A stretch of DNA of 64,000 nt from contig VEQY01000004.1 of assembly GCA_018882965.1 (NCBI GenBank), positions 31,697 through 95,696 on the forward strand. The letters run 5' to 3'. The position numbers and the translations under genes are program-made. Positions 45,335-56,352 of this stretch are shown piece by piece. Each line of letters opens with the position of its first letter. Position 1 is the first letter of the stretch. Origin of the DNA: Mycobacterium sp. Its GTDB lineage: Bacteria; Actinomycetota; Actinomycetes; Mycobacteriales; Mycobacteriaceae. The notes below the pieces were generated by a model. It was given only the letters and a program-made list of their open reading frames with translations, did no database searches and was not told where the DNA came from.

Positions 45335-46036
45335 CTATCGCTCTGTTGTTGCAGCGGGTTTGTCCGAGGCGGGGCTTACGCCTTGGCTGGCGTCGAACTC
45401 CCGCTGGAAGAACACCGCGATCACCGGCATCCCGACAGTGACGGCACCGGCGACACCGAGTGCTATCCAGGCCGCCGTATCGCTGCCGACTGCCAGCAGA
45501 TAGGTCGCGGTGGCCACCCCGATCAGCGCCAAACCCATGGCCGCCCACAGCCCCGAAGCGCAGCGAAGCAGGATCCGGTCCACTGTCGCGGTCGAGACGT
45601 CGGAAACAGGCGGCGGACTCTCGGGGTCCCGAACGCGAGCACTCGGGCGGTCCACGACGGAGCCGAAAACCCGCAGCTTCTCGGTGGGAGCATCGACCGG
45701 CGCGGCTGACGCTGCCGGTGCGGCGGCCGCGGAAGAGTCGGGCGTGTCAGCGCGGTCGGGCGGAGTTGCGAGCGCGGTCCGGCGCGCCCGGATGAGCAGC
45801 GGGATCGCGCCGATGAGGGTCACCGAGGAAATGGCGATGATGGTGTAGAGCACCCACGGCGAGTGCGGGGCGCCGTCGCGGGCATTCCCGCGGCCGAGCC
45901 CGACGAGGGCGACCGTCGCGATCACACCGACAGCCAGCAGCACCAGCCAGATCGCCCCGCTGATGCCCACGAACAGGCGATCAACGACCTCCGGTGAGCG
46001 CCGATCCTCATCGGCTGCTGCCGTCTCGCCGGCCAT
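45335..46036 (-). CDS. DUF2561 membrane protein (Rv2197c-like)
   Basis: 233 residues with four hydrophobic helices arranged as two pairs: about 28-48 (GAIWLVLLAVGVIATVALV) and 62-81, then a polar middle with a Pro/Ser-rich stretch, then about 160-178 and 184-205. The hydrophilic middle has SVVDRPSARVRDPESPPP. Function unknown; conserved in mycobacteria beside mmpS3. The ATG at 46036 shares one base with the mmpS3 stop (TGATG), so it is translated after mmpS3. It converges on qcrB with 53 bases between stops. Confidence 0.85.
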   Translation of the reverse strand: MAGETAAADEDRRSPEVVDRLFVGISGAIWLVLLAVGVIATVALVGLGRGNARDGAPHSPWVLYTIIAISSVTLIGAIPLLIRARRTALATPPDRADTPDSSAAAAPAASAAPVDAPTEKLRVFGSVVDRPSARVRDPESPPPVSDVSTATVDRILLRCASGLWAAMGLALIGVATATYLLAVGSDTAAWIALGVAGAVTVGMPVIAVFFQREFDASQGVSPASDKPAATTER

Positions 46037-46887
46037 CAGCAGCTCGTCTGTGCGGCGTTGCTTTGATTCGATGACAGCACCGTCCCGTCGCTCGTAGTGA
46101 TGGCGCAGTTAAGCCTGCTGACCAGGAAAAGGCTGGACGCCTGCACCGATCCGACCTCGGACTGTGAAATCGGCGTCACGGTCAGCGACCAGGGAATGTA
46201 GACGTTGCGCTGCGTGCGCCGCCGCCCGGAGGCATCGACGTAGGTCACCGTGATGATGTCTCCGGGTGCCTTGGTACCGGTGACCGAGTAGGTCACCTGC
46301 CGGGGTCCTGCCGGCGTGGTAGTCGTGGTCGTGGTCGGCGCCACCGTGGTCGTGGCGGGGGGTGGCGGCTCCTCCGTGGGAGGAGGCGGCGGAGGCGGCG
46401 GCTCGGGGGTGACCGTGACCGTCTCGGGCGGCGGTGGGGGCGGAGCCTCGGTGGGCGGGGGCGGCGGCGGGGGCGGCGGAGTGGTGATCTCGTCCTGCAC
46501 CGGCGGAACAGGTGCTGTCGTCGTCGAGGGCACCGCCAGGTTCGTGGTGTCGTTGCTGGTCACCAGGAGCGAGACCGAGACGACCAGGGCGATCGCGGCA
46601 ATGATGGCGGTAACCCCCACCACCCACGGCCACTTGGGCGGCGAGAGGTCCGCGGGGCCGGCCGTGTTGCCGTAGCTGTCGTAGTCCTCGTAATCGCCAT
46701 AAGCGCCGCCGTAGCCGCCGTAGCCCGCATAGTCGCCGGATTCGTACAGTCCGCGGTCGGCGGGGACATAGGGCCCGATCGTGTACTGCTCGGATTCGGG
46801 GGCAGAGTAGGCCCGCGAGAAGCCGGTGTCGGTGAGTTCGTCCCGGTGGTCCTCGGTGGGCTGATCCGGCGGATTGGGCCCGCTCAT
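46036..46887 (-). CDS. mmpS3: MmpS3 membrane protein
   Basis: MmpS-family single-pass protein. The cytoplasmic N-terminus is Tyr/Gly/Asp-rich (about 34-75, [20 protein letters not shown]). One helix (about 87-109), then an extracytoplasmic stretch of Pro/Thr (about 118-190), and a C-terminal MmpS beta domain beginning [19 protein letters not shown] with [10 protein letters not shown]. Two cysteines (RLNCAITTS and the C-terminal QTSC) likely form a disulphide. It has no MmpL partner here; unlike other MmpS proteins, MmpS3 is an orphan implicated in growth of the cell envelope. Confidence 0.92.
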   Translation of the reverse strand: MSGPNPPDQPTEDHRDELTDTGFSRAYSAPESEQYTIGPYVPADRGLYESGDYAGYGGYGGAYGDYEDYDSYGNTAGPADLSPPKWPWVVGVTAIIAAIALVVSVSLLVTSNDTTNLAVPSTTTAPVPPVQDEITTPPPPPPPPPTEAPPPPPPETVTVTPEPPPPPPPPTEEPPPPATTTVAPTTTTTTTPAGPRQVTYSVTGTKAPGDIITVTYVDASGRRRTQRNVYIPWSLTVTPISQSEVGSVQASSLFLVSRLNCAITTSDGTVLSSNQSNAAQTSC

Positions 46888-46906
46888 CCCTGCCTAACCT
46901 CTTTCG

Positions 46907-46912
46907 AGCCTA
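46907..46912 (-). promoter_or_regulatory. Probable -10 element before mmpS3
   Basis: Minus-strand TAGGCT (TANNNT) ends 19 bases before the mmpS3 ATG. Expected start near 46900, leaving a leader of about 13 bases with AGGCAGGG. Confidence 0.35.
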
Positions 46913-47037
46913 TCCGTGCCGTCCTGGCCAACGCGACGGCGTTCGACGCAAACACTACCCACCCACCGGCCGGATCAGTCGGTACGCCCGCCGCAGCGCG
47001 TCGAAGTCTCGACTTGATCGTGACTTCCCTGCGTCTG

Positions 47038-47457
47038 TCAGTGCTTCTCAGGGCCCACGTAGTACTCGAACACCAGACCGCACACCGCGGCGAGCACGAA
47101 GACGATGCCGGCGAAGATCAGCCACGGCAGCCACAGAGCCGCTCCGACGGCCGCGGTGGAGAAGGCCAGGGCAATCAGGATCGGCCACCAGCTGTGCGGC
47201 GAGAAGAAGCCCAGTTCGCCTGCGCCGTCGGCGATGTCGGCGTCGGGATAGTCCTCGGGCCGGGTGTCGAGCCGCCGGGCCACGAACCGGAAGAAGGTGC
47301 CGATGATCAACGACAGTCCCGCCGTCATGACCAGCGCGGTGGTGCCGGCCCACTCCACGCCGCCAGGCTCGAAGACCTTCGTGAGCACCCCGTAGACGAC
47401 GGCTGCGAGGACGAAGACCCCCGTGAGGATCTCGAACAGCCTGGCTTCGATACGCAC
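47038..47457 (-). CDS. ctaF: Cytochrome aa3 oxidase subunit IV CtaF
   Basis: 139-residue, four-helix subunit IV of actinobacterial aa3 oxidase (Rv2199c). Segments: [45 protein letters not shown], a loop with [32 protein letters not shown] typical of the family, and two C-terminal helices ending GLVFEYYVG. It follows ctaC after 10 bases and is surely co-transcribed with it. Confidence 0.94.
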   Translation of the reverse strand: MRIEARLFEILTGVFVLAAVVYGVLTKVFEPGGVEWAGTTALVMTAGLSLIIGTFFRFVARRLDTRPEDYPDADIADGAGELGFFSPHSWWPILIALAFSTAAVGAALWLPWLIFAGIVFVLAAVCGLVFEYYVGPEKH

Positions 47458-47467
47458 GCCGCCTCCC

Positions 47468-48532
47468 CTACCTGGTTGCCTCTGCGGCCGAGGCCGACCT
47501 CGGGATCACCTGCTCGCCACGACGGGTGTCGAACGGCCGTGTGGTGATCGCCAGCGGCTCCTCGTTGATCGCCAGCAGTGCCTCGGCGTTCGTCTTGCCG
47601 GCGATGCGCTCCTGCAGATAGGTCCGGAAGGCGTCGGGCTCGACCACCCTGAGCTCGAAGTTCATCATCGAGTGAAATGTCCCGCACATCTCGGCGCAGC
47701 GTCCGACGAAGGCACCGGTTTCGGTGATCTCCGAGACCTGCCAGATGTTGTCGGTGTGGTTGGCCTTCGGTTCGGGGAAGACGTCGCGCTTGAAGAGGAA
47801 CTCCGGCACCCAGAACGAGTGGATCACGTCGGCTGAGGCCTGCTGGAACTCGACGCGCTTGCCCTTGGGCAGCACCAGGATCGGGATCTCGTCGCTGGTG
47901 CCGACGGTCTCCACTTTGTTGAAGTTCAGATAGCTGCGGTCCGCGGGGTCGCGGCCGCGAATAGCGCCGACCTTCTCATGACCGTGCTCGTCGAGGCCCT
48001 CGGGCTTGGAGACCAAGGCCTCTTTGCGAGCCGGGTCGGCGCCGTCGTAGTTGAACGACCCGTCGGCGTAGGCGACCTTCTGATAGCCGAATTTCCAGTT
48101 CCACTGGAACGCCGTGATGTCGACGACGACCTCGGGGTTGTCCTCCTCGCGCAGCATCTTCTGCTGGGTGACCACGGTGAAGTAGAACAGCACCGAGATG
48201 ATCAGGAACGGGATCACGGTGAGGACCAGTTCCAGGGGCATGTTGTAGGCGAACTGCCGGGGCATCTCGTCGTCGCCCTTTTTCTTGCGATGGAAGGCCC
48301 GCGACCATGCCATCGCAATCCAGGTGATCGCTCCGACGATCGCCGCCGCGATGACCGAACCCACCCACAGCTGCCGGTTGGCGTGCGCTTCGGGCGTGAT
48401 GCCCTTGGGCCACCCCAGCCCGAATACCTCCTGCCAGGTGCACCCGCTGACCGTCAGCGCCACCAGGCCCAACACGACGGCCATCGCCGCCATTCGCAGC
48501 CGACGCGGTCGGCTTGGGCCGCGGAATGTCAC
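47468..48532 (-). CDS. ctaC: Cytochrome aa3 oxidase subunit II CtaC
   Basis: Lipoprotein subunit carrying the CuA centre that receives electrons from QcrC. Lipobox TVSGC (Cys31), two membrane helices (about 54-73 and 102-123), then a cupredoxin domain. The CuA ligands are in [12 protein letters not shown] (two Cys, His and Met) with a further His in [28 protein letters not shown] and the inserted loop after [12 protein letters not shown] are actinobacterial features. The GTG at 48532 has AGGAGG seven bases upstream. 354 residues. Confidence 0.96.
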   Translation of the reverse strand: MTFRGPSRPRRLRMAAMAVVLGLVALTVSGCTWQEVFGLGWPKGITPEAHANRQLWVGSVIAAAIVGAITWIAMAWSRAFHRKKKGDDEMPRQFAYNMPLELVLTVIPFLIISVLFYFTVVTQQKMLREEDNPEVVVDITAFQWNWKFGYQKVAYADGSFNYDGADPARKEALVSKPEGLDEHGHEKVGAIRGRDPADRSYLNFNKVETVGTSDEIPILVLPKGKRVEFQQASADVIHSFWVPEFLFKRDVFPEPKANHTDNIWQVSEITETGAFVGRCAEMCGTFHSMMNFELRVVEPDAFRTYLQERIAGKTNAEALLAINEEPLAITTRPFDTRRGEQVIPRSASAAEATR

Positions 48533-48600
48533 CTTGCCGCCTCCTGAAATCGCTGGCCGATCAGTGCCGGCCGGTCCGGCGTCACACCCGAATACGTCGA

Positions 48601-48606
48601 ATAATA
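48601..48606 (-). promoter_or_regulatory. Probable -10 element of the ctaC-ctaF promoter
   Basis: Minus-strand TATTAT, a strong TANNNT match in AT-richer surroundings, about 70 bases before the ctaC GTG. Start expected near 48594. Confidence 0.45.
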
Positions 48607-48690
48607 CGCAGCGTAGACCACCGCCGAGCGGCTATCGGACACACCTGGCGATTCGCCCGGCACACCGGCGGGCAGGTCTGTGACCTCGGG

Positions 48691-48696
48691 CATACT
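48691..48696 (+). promoter_or_regulatory. Possible -10 element for leaderless asnB
   Basis: CATACT ends seven bases before the asnB GTG, identical in sequence and spacing to the one before ctaE. Confidence 0.3.
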
Positions 48697-48703
48697 AGGC
48701 CGG

Positions 48704-50647
48704 GTGTGCGGACTGATTGCCCTGGTGGGAGGGGCACCGGGGACCGTCACCACCGCGGTCGTCGACTCCGTGGCCGGGGTCTCTCCGCTGATGCGCCACC
48801 GCGGCCCCGACGAGCCGGGGACCTGGTCGGACATGGGCCCGGCCGGCGCACCGGGGACGGCGGTACTGGGGTTCAATCGGTTGTCGATCATCGACATCGC
48901 CCACTCGCACCAGCCGCTGCGCTGGGGCCCGCCGACCCAGCCCGGGCGCTACGTGCTGGTCTTCAACGGCGAGATCTACAACTACCTCGAGTTGCGCGCC
49001 GAGCTGACCGAACGCTACGGGACCGCCTTCGCAACCGACGGCGACGGTGAGGCCATCGTCGCGGCCTATCACCACTGGGGTGCCGACGCGCTGGGCCGGC
49101 TTCGCGGCATGTTCGCCTTCGCGCTGTGGGACACCGAGCGCGAGGAACTGTTCTGCGCCCGCGACCCCTTCGGCATCAAGCCGCTGTTCATGGCGACCGG
49201 CCCGGGCGGCACGGCGGTCGGCAGCGAGAAGAAGTGCCTGCTGGCCCTGGCCGACGTGCTCGGCCTGGACACCGGCATCGACCCCCGCGCCGTGCAGCAC
49301 TACACCGTCCTGCAGTACGTTCCCGAGCCCGAGACGCTGACCCTGGGCGTGCGCCGCCTGGAATCCGGCTGTTACGCCGTCATCCGCCCCGGGCGGCCCC
49401 CCGAGGTCAGCCGCTACTTCCGGCCCCGTTTCGCCGCAGTGCCCTTCACGGGATCCGCGCAGTCCCGCTATGACGAGATCACCGCGGTTCTCGAGGACTC
49501 GGTGGCCAAGCACATGCGCGCCGACGTCACTGTGGGGGCCTTCCTGTCGGGGGGCATCGATTCCACCGCGATCGCCGCGCTGGCCATCCGGCACAACCCG
49601 CGGTTGATCACGTTCACCACCGGCTTCGAGCGGGAGGGCTTCTCGGAGATCGACGTGGCCGTCGCGTCCGCGGAGGCGATCGGGGCCCGCCACGTCGCCA
49701 AGGTGGTCACCCAGGCGGAATTCGTCGCGGCGCTGCCGGAGATTGTCTGGTACCTCGATGAGCCGGTCGCCGACCCAGCCCTGGTGCCGTTGTTCTTCAT
49801 CGCGCGGGAAGCCCGCAAGCACGTCAAGGTCGTCCTCTCCGGCGAGGGGGCAGACGAACTTTTCGGCGGGTACACGATCTACCGGGAACCGTTGTCGCTC
49901 AGGGCTTTCGACTATCTGCCCAGAGGTGTTCGAAGATCGCTCGGCAGGGCATCGCGACCACTGCCGGCGGGGTTGCGTGGCAAGAGTCTGCTCCACCGGG
50001 GATCGTTGACGCTGGAGGAGCGGTACTACGGTAATGCCCGCAGTTTCTCCGATGAGCAGTTGCGAGCGGTGCTCCCCGGCTTCAACCCGGACTGGACGCA
50101 CACCGACGTCACCGGACCGGTCTACGCCGAGTCTCGGGACTGGGATCCTGTCGCCCGGATGCAGCACGTCGACCTGTTCACCTGGCTGCGCGGGGACATC
50201 CTGGTCAAGGCGGACAAGATGACGATGGCGAACTCCCTGGAGTTGCGGGTTCCGTTTCTCGACGCGGAGGTGTTCGCGGTTGCTGCCCGACTGCCGCTGG
50301 ACCAGAAGATCACCCGCACCACGACGAAGTACGCGCTGCGTCGTGCGCTGGAGCCCATCGTCCCCGCGCACGTGCTCAATCGGGCCAAGCTCGGGTTCCC
50401 GGTGCCGATTCGGCACTGGCTGCGGTCCGGGGAGCTGATGGAGTGGGCCTACGACATCATCGGGACGGCACGTGACGGTGGTGCCGGCCGGCTGGTCGAT
50501 TTAGACGCGGTGACGGCGATGCTCGACGCCCATCGGTTGGGCGAGGCCGATCACAGCCGCCGGCTGTGGACGGTCCTGATCTTCCTGCTCTGGCACGCGG
50601 TGTTCATCGACCGAAGCGTGGTTCCGGTGATCAGCGAACCGCACTAT

Positions 50648-50662
<15 letters not shown>
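48704..50662 (+). CDS. asnB: Glutamine-dependent amidotransferase AsnB
   Basis: Asparagine-synthetase-family enzyme of 652 residues. The GTG at 48704 is followed directly by Cys2 (CGLIALVGG), the class II glutaminase nucleophile, which fixes the start since Cys must become N-terminal. The glutaminase domain has MRHRGPDEPG and VFNGEIYNYLELR; the synthetase domain has the PPi loop FLSGGIDSTAIAALA and VVLSGEGADELFGGYTIY. In mycobacteria and corynebacteria (LtsA) this homologue amidates the diaminopimelate of peptidoglycan rather than, or as well as, making asparagine, which would suit the cell-wall setting. Confidence 0.94.
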
Positions 50663-51732
<1,070 letters not shown>

Positions 51733-51802
51733 GGGCCCGGCACTCAACTCGGTGCGGACCGGTGGCTCGATCGCGAACCCGACAAATCCAGGAGGGGTGT
51801 CG

Positions 51803-52438
51803 ATGGCTGGCCCGGTTCCGCCGCCGTACCCGCCGCTCGGCCCAGAGGCCCAGCCCGCCTACCCCACTGTGCCGTATCCGTCCCCCGCGCCCTACCCGTC
51901 CCCCGCGCCCTACCCCGGCGTCCTGCCGCCGCCCGTGGACTTCCCGCCGCGCCGCCGCGTCCGCACTGTGATCTGGACCCTGGTCGGGCTTGCCCTGGTT
52001 GGCGTGCTGGTCGTCGCGGCGGTCGTCCTCGGCGGCGGGCGGCCGGCGGCGGGATCTGGGGGATTCACCGATACCGCCGCGAAGGCGGCCATCCAGGGAT
52101 ACCTGACCGCGCTGTCCACCGGGGACACCGAGACCGTTGCCCGCAACACCCTCTGCGGCATGTTCGACGCAGTCAGGGATCGGCGTTCGGATCTGGCCCT
52201 GGCCCGGCTGGCGAGCGACGCGTTCCGCAAGCAATTCAGTCGCGCCGAGGTACTCACGATCGACAAGATCGTGCTGTCATCCACCTATCAGGCCCAGGTC
52301 CTGTTCACGATGAGGGTGGCACCGACCGCGGGAGCCCGCTCGGCGCGTGGCGAGGAGCAGGCCATCGCGCAGGTGCTTCGCCAGGACAACCAGCTCCTGG
52401 TGTGTTCCTACCTGCTGCGAACCACCGCTCAGTACTGA
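51803..52438 (+). CDS. Membrane-anchored protein with proline-rich head (Rv2203-like)
   Basis: 211 residues. The cytoplasmic head is Pro/Tyr-rich with a Tyr-Pro-Ser-Pro-Ala-Pro repeat (about 25-37) coded by an 18-base tandem duplication. One helix (about 54-76), then an exported domain of about 130 residues starting FTDTAAKAAIQGYLTALSTGDTE, resembling the small NTF2-like domains at the end of many mycobacterial membrane proteins; two cysteines (TLCGMF, LLVCSY) could pair. The ATG at 51803 has GGAGGGG seven bases upstream; the frame is open to 51752. Function unknown. Confidence 0.83.
   Translation: MAGPVPPPYPPLGPEAQPAYPTVPYPSPAPYPSPAPYPGVLPPPVDFPPRRRVRTVIWTLVGLALVGVLVVAAVVLGGGRPAAGSGGFTDTAAKAAIQGYLTALSTGDTETVARNTLCGMFDAVRDRRSDLALARLASDAFRKQFSRAEVLTIDKIVLSSTYQAQVLFTMRVAPTAGARSARGEEQAIAQVLRQDNQLLVCSYLLRTTAQY
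51875..51910. repeat. 18-base tandem duplication in the Rv2203-like gene
   Basis: Copies TATCCGTCCCCCGCGCCC (51875-51892) and TACCCGTCCCCCGCGCCC (51893-51910) differ by one base and encode the YPSPAP repeat. Confidence 0.85.
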
Positions 52439-52457
52439 GCCGCCGTCCGGGTCGGAC

Positions 52458-52814
52458 TCAGTTGAACGAGTCGCCGCAGGCGCACGACCCCGTCGCATTG
52501 GGGTTGTCGATCGTGAAGCCCTGCTTTTCGATGGTGTCGACGAAGTCGATGGTGGCCCCCTGGACGTAGGGCGCGCTCATCCGGTCGACGGTCAACTTCA
52601 CGCCTCCGAACTCGACGGCCAGATCGCCGTCGAGGGAGCGGTCGTCGAAGAACAGGTTGTAGCGCAGGCCCGCGCAGCCGCCGGGCTGAACCGCGATGCG
52701 CAGGGTCAGGTCGTCGCGACCCTCCTGATCGAGCAGCGCTTTGGCCTTGGCCGCAGCGGCATCGGTCAGGCTGACGCCGTGGGTCGAGGTCGAGGTGGCC
52801 GACTCATCGGACAC
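52458..52814 (-). CDS. erpA: A-type iron-sulfur carrier ErpA
   Basis: HesB/IscA-family carrier delivering Fe-S clusters to apoproteins. 118 residues from GTG at 52814 (MSDESATSTSTHGVSLT), which has GAGGAG ten bases upstream and matches the family N-terminus; a GTG three codons upstream is too close to that site. Cluster ligands: Cys in QPGGCAGLRYNLFF and the pair in GSCACGDSFN. IDFVDTIEKQGFTIDNPNA is conserved. Relevant clients nearby include the Rieske protein QcrA. Confidence 0.94.
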   Translation of the reverse strand: MSDESATSTSTHGVSLTDAAAAKAKALLDQEGRDDLTLRIAVQPGGCAGLRYNLFFDDRSLDGDLAVEFGGVKLTVDRMSAPYVQGATIDFVDTIEKQGFTIDNPNATGSCACGDSFN

Positions 52815-52893
52815 GGTGATCACTCTCCTCGGATGTGATTCGGGTTCGGATCTGTTCGTCCGGCCTTCGGCACAACGTTACCCGCTGGGCGCG

Positions 52894-53979
52894 CTATTCC
52901 CCCACCTCGTCCCCCGCCGCGGCCGCGACCCTGGCCGCCAGCCCGGCGAGTTGGCCGGCCGCGTCGTCGATCGCCCGCTGCACCGATCCGGCATGCTCGG
53001 CAAGCGATGCGGCCCGGATTCCGGCGGCCCGCTGAGCCGTCCCAGCCAGGTTGACCTGCCCGGCGAGCACCAGCACCGGGACCGGGCGCCCGGTGTTCCG
53101 GGCCATCCGCGCCAGGAATCCGACCACCTTGCCGTGCAGCGACTGCTCGTCAAGCCGGCCCTCGCCGGTGACGATCAGGTCGGCAGCGGCAACCTCGGCA
53201 GCCAGCCCGGTCTGCTCCGCGACAAGGGCCGCGCCGGATTCCCGCTGCGCTCCCAGGGCCAGCAGGGCCGCGCCCAGTCCGCCGGCCGCACCGGCACCGG
53301 GCCGCGAGGACACCGGCTCCACCGCCATCCGGTCCAGTTCAGGCGCCCAGGCCGACATCCGGTGTTCGAGCACGTCGACCGTGGCCGGATCGGCACCCTT
53401 CTGCGGGCCGAAGACGTGAGCGGCCCCACGGGGTCCGAGCAGCGGATGCTCGACGTCGGTGGCCGCGGTCAGGCGCACCCCGGCGAGGCGCTCACGCGCG
53501 CGCTGCGGGCCGCCGAGCACGTCGATCATTCCGCGGCCGCCGTCGGTGCAGCCGCTGCCGCCCAATCCCACGATGACCGAGCGCGCACCGCCCGCCAGGG
53601 CCGCACCGATGAGCTGCCCGACGCCCCGGCTGTGGGCTGCCAGAGCCGTCGCCGGCGTGGGCGGACCGCCCACCAGCGCAAGCCCACAGGCCTGCGCGCA
53701 CTCGATGTAGGCGGTGTGTGTGGACACGTCGAACCCCCAGGCGGCATCGACATCGGTCGCCAGCGGACCGGCCACCCGGCAGCGCCGGATCACCATCGTC
53801 GGGATCCGCTGCGAGAGGACGGTCAGGAAGCCCGGTCCCCCGTCGGACTGCGGGGCGGCGACGAGGGTGTCGGCCGGCCGTGCCCGGCGCCAGCCGTCCG
53901 CGATCGCCCGGGTCGCTTCAGCGGCGGTCAGGCTGTCGCCGAAACAGTCCGGCGCGATCAGCACACGGAGGCCGGCCAC
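52894..53979 (-). CDS. Glycerate kinase (GarK/GlxK family, Rv2205c-like)
   Basis: Phosphorylates D-glycerate, probably to 2-phosphoglycerate. Motifs: [18 protein letters not shown] (family D-F-x-G/D-S-L), [39 protein letters not shown] (glycine loop), [15 protein letters not shown] and [21 protein letters not shown]. The second of two adjacent GTG codons (53979) was chosen since a TACCCT -10 ends six bases before it. 361 residues, normal length. Divergent from the DUF3043 gene. Confidence 0.93.
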   Translation of the reverse strand: MAGLRVLIAPDCFGDSLTAAEATRAIADGWRRARPADTLVAAPQSDGGPGFLTVLSQRIPTMVIRRCRVAGPLATDVDAAWGFDVSTHTAYIECAQACGLALVGGPPTPATALAAHSRGVGQLIGAALAGGARSVIVGLGGSGCTDGGRGMIDVLGGPQRARERLAGVRLTAATDVEHPLLGPRGAAHVFGPQKGADPATVDVLEHRMSAWAPELDRMAVEPVSSRPGAGAAGGLGAALLALGAQRESGAALVAEQTGLAAEVAAADLIVTGEGRLDEQSLHGKVVGFLARMARNTGRPVPVLVLAGQVNLAGTAQRAAGIRAASLAEHAGSVQRAIDDAAGQLAGLAARVAAAAGDEVGE

Positions 53980-53985
53980 CACCGC

Positions 53986-53991
53986 AGGGTA
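53986..53991 (-). promoter_or_regulatory. Probable -10 element, leaderless glycerate kinase promoter
   Basis: Minus-strand TACCCT (TANNNT), six bases before the GTG at 53979. Pairs with the divergent element at 54038. Confidence 0.45.
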
Positions 53992-54037
53992 GACCGGGAG
54001 GCTGCCGGCCGTCGCCCGCGAACGGACCCCGGCGCAG

Positions 54038-54043
54038 TAACCT
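54038..54043 (+). promoter_or_regulatory. Probable -10 element, leaderless DUF3043 gene promoter
   Basis: TAACCT (TANNNT), seven bases before the GTG at 54051. Confidence 0.45.
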
Positions 54044-54050
54044 GGCAGAC

Positions 54051-54719
54051 GTGAAACTGCTGGGCCGCAAGAACAGCGACGGCGAGGGCGCGCCGGACGC
54101 GGAACCCGCGTCGGAGTCGACGCCGGAGGAGTCGCCCCAGCCGGCGGGTGTCACCGCGCCGAAAGGTCGCCCGACCCCCAAGCGCAACTCCGGCGCCAAA
54201 CGCCGCGGCCCGGTCGCGCCGGCGCCGATGACGGTCTCGGAGGCCCGTAAGCGGCGACGCGAGATGCGCAACACCATGACCAAGGAAGAGCGCAAGGCCG
54301 ACAAGATGCGGCGGCGCGCGGCCATCGCTGAGCGGCGCGAGCGGATGATGGCGGGCGAAGAGGACTATCTGCTTCCTCGCGATCGGGGACCCGTGCGCCG
54401 CTACGTCCGCGACCTCGTCGACTCCCGACGCAACGTCCTCGGACTGTTCATGCCCTCGGCTCTGATGCTGATCTTCGTGATGCTGGCCATGCCACGACTG
54501 CAACTCCTGATCTCCCCGGCGATGCTGCTGCTGATGGCCGTCATGGTCATCGACGCTGTCCTGTTGTCGCGCAAGGTGAATAGAGCCGTCGAGGCGAAGT
54601 TCCCGGACAACACCGAGACACGCTGGAAACTCGGGTTCTACGCAGCGGGCCGCGCCTCCCAGATGCGCCGGATGCGGATGCCGCGACCCATGGTTGCGCG
54701 TGGCGCCGAGGTGCACTGA
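54051..54719 (+). CDS. DUF3043 membrane protein (Rv2206-like)
   Basis: 222 residues. N-terminus MKLLGRKNS then an acidic/Pro stretch (about 10-45), a strongly basic segment ([17 protein letters not shown], then about 60-115 with [22 protein letters not shown]), two adjacent membrane helices (about 137-175), and a basic tail. This is the actinobacterial DUF3043 layout; function unknown. The GTG at 54051 is favoured by the -10 element seven bases upstream. Its stop overlaps a possible CTG start of cobU. Confidence 0.88.
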   Translation: MKLLGRKNSDGEGAPDAEPASESTPEESPQPAGVTAPKGRPTPKRNSGAKRRGPVAPAPMTVSEARKRRREMRNTMTKEERKADKMRRRAAIAERRERMMAGEEDYLLPRDRGPVRRYVRDLVDSRRNVLGLFMPSALMLIFVMLAMPRLQLLISPAMLLLMAVMVIDAVLLSRKVNRAVEAKFPDNTETRWKLGFYAAGRASQMRRMRMPRPMVARGAEVH

Positions 54720-54742
54720 TCGCACCCGCGGCGCGCATTCTG

Positions 54743-55297
54743 GTGCTGGGCGGAATTCGGTCGGGGAAGTCACAGTGGGCCGAGCAGGCCGTCACTGAGG
54801 TGCTCCGAAGCCGCGGAACCCGCCCCGAGCTGATGCGCTACATCGCGACCGGCCCCGGACCAGGATCCGACCGAGGAACCGATCCGGCCTGGGCCGAGCG
54901 GGTCACCGATCACCGCAGGCGGCGCCCGTCGGCGTGGCAGACGCGGGAGACCACCGACGTGGCGAGCGAACTGCGCGCCGACCCGTCGACTCCCGCACTG
55001 GTCGACGACCTCGGCGGGTGGCTGACCGCGGTGCTGGACCGGCGTGGCTGGCAGGGCGGTTCGATCACCGAGGACATCGACGACCTGGTGGACGCCGTCG
55101 GCGACTTCGACGCCCCGCTGGTGCTGGTCAGCCCCGAAGTGGGCCTGACGGTGGTGCCGGCCACCGCGGCGGGTGGGCGCTTCGTCGACGAGCTGGGCCA
55201 GCTCAACCAACGCCTCGCCGCGTGTTGCGACCGGGTTGTCCTGGTCGTCGCGGGCCAGCCGGTGCAGGTGAAGCCTGCCGCTGGAATGCCGGGCTGA
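54743..55297 (+). CDS. cobU: Adenosylcobinamide kinase/guanylyltransferase CobU
   Basis: Bifunctional enzyme that phosphorylates adenosylcobinamide and activates it with GTP. P-loop [13 protein letters not shown], then [23 protein letters not shown] (the HRxxRPxxWxTxE motif with the catalytic histidine) and [46 protein letters not shown] is the conserved family region. The GTG at 54743 is the first conventional codon but would remove most of beta-strand 1 (ARILVLGG). A CTG at 54716 overlapping the previous stop (CTGA) would give a normal 193-residue protein. The TGA-ATG junction with cobT shares one base. Confidence 0.9.
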   Translation: MLGGIRSGKSQWAEQAVTEVLRSRGTRPELMRYIATGPGPGSDRGTDPAWAERVTDHRRRRPSAWQTRETTDVASELRADPSTPALVDDLGGWLTAVLDRRGWQGGSITEDIDDLVDAVGDFDAPLVLVSPEVGLTVVPATAAGGRFVDELGQLNQRLAACCDRVVLVVAGQPVQVKPAAGMPG

Positions 55298-56352
55298 TGG
55301 TCGCGCCGCTACCCTTCGCGCCCGTGCCGGAGCCGGACGGGCGGGCCGCCGCGGCCGCCCGCCGTCGCCAGGATCTGCTCACCAAGCCGACCGGCGCCCT
55401 GGGGCGGCTGGAGGATCTCGCGGTGTGGGTGGCGGCCTGTCAGGGACGCTGCCCGCCGCAACGATTCGAGCGGGCCCGGGTGGTGGTGTTCGCCGGTGAT
55501 CACGGGGTGGCGCGCGACGGCGTATCGGCCTATCCGCCGGAGGTGACCGCTCAGATGGTCACCACCATCGAGTCGGGCGCCGCGGGGATCAACGTGCTCG
55601 CCGACTGTGCGGGCGCGACCGTGCGGGTGGTCGACGTCGCGGTGGACCGCGACAGCACCGAGGCAGATGCGCCCTACCGGGTACGCAGATCCAGCGGCAA
55701 CATCGCGGTCGAAGACGCGCTGCTGCCCGAGGAGGCGGTCGCCGCCGTCGAGGTCGGGATGCGGGTGGCCGACGAGGAGGTCGACTCCGGCGCCGATCTG
55801 CTCATCGCCGGTGACATGGGTATCGGAAACACCACCGCGGCAGCGACGGTGATCGCGGCACTGACGGGCACCGAGCCCGTTGTCGCGGTCGGCCGCGGCA
55901 CAGGGATCGACGACGACACCTGGTCGCGGAAGACCGCCGCGGTGCGCGATGCCCTGTACCGATCGCGCGGAGCGCGCGCGGACCCGGTCGCTCTGCTGGC
56001 CGCGTGCGGCGGTGCCGATCTTGCCGCGATGGCGGGTTTCTGTGCGCAGGCGGCGGTGCGGCGGACTCCGCTGCTGCTCGACGGCCTGGCCGTTACGGCG
56101 GCCGCACTCGTGGCCGACCGGATGGCACCCGGTGCCCGGTCGTGGTGGCAGGCCGGTCACCGCTCCCCTGAGCCGTCGCACGAGCTGGCCCTCGCGGAGT
56201 TGGGCCTGCGCCCGATACTCGATCTGGGACTGCGACTCGGCGAGGGCAGCGGAGCCGCAGTCGCGCTGTCGATCGTGCGGGCCGCGGTCGCGGTGCTGTC
56301 GTCGATGGCCACGTTCACCGATGCCGGGGTGTCGGGTCGGGTGGACCCGTGA
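55297..56352 (+). CDS. cobT: Nicotinate-nucleotide--dimethylbenzimidazole phosphoribosyltransferase CobT
   Basis: Makes alpha-ribazole phosphate, the lower ligand precursor of cobalamin. Motifs: [91 protein letters not shown] and the catalytic-Glu region RLGEGSGAA near the end. ATG at 55297 (TGATG with cobU) gives 351 residues. Middle gene of cobU-cobT-cobS. Confidence 0.96.
   Translation: MVAPLPFAPVPEPDGRAAAAARRRQDLLTKPTGALGRLEDLAVWVAACQGRCPPQRFERARVVVFAGDHGVARDGVSAYPPEVTAQMVTTIESGAAGINVLADCAGATVRVVDVAVDRDSTEADAPYRVRRSSGNIAVEDALLPEEAVAAVEVGMRVADEEVDSGADLLIAGDMGIGNTTAAATVIAALTGTEPVVAVGRGTGIDDDTWSRKTAAVRDALYRSRGARADPVALLAACGGADLAAMAGFCAQAAVRRTPLLLDGLAVTAAALVADRMAPGARSWWQAGHRSPEPSHELALAELGLRPILDLGLRLGEGSGAAVALSIVRAAVAVLSSMATFTDAGVSGRVDP

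Noticed and set aside
43638..45548. 636-codon open frame on the minus strand across qcrB
   Set aside because: Antisense shadow of qcrB, which has clear heme-site motifs. The shadow product is low in hydrophobic residues and has no domain. High G+C keeps such frames open.
46330..46490. Dense GGCGG/GGGGG repeats, considered as a structural or G-quadruplex element
   Set aside because: They encode the proline-rich stretch of MmpS3 on the other strand; a G-rich non-coding function cannot be supported from sequence alone.
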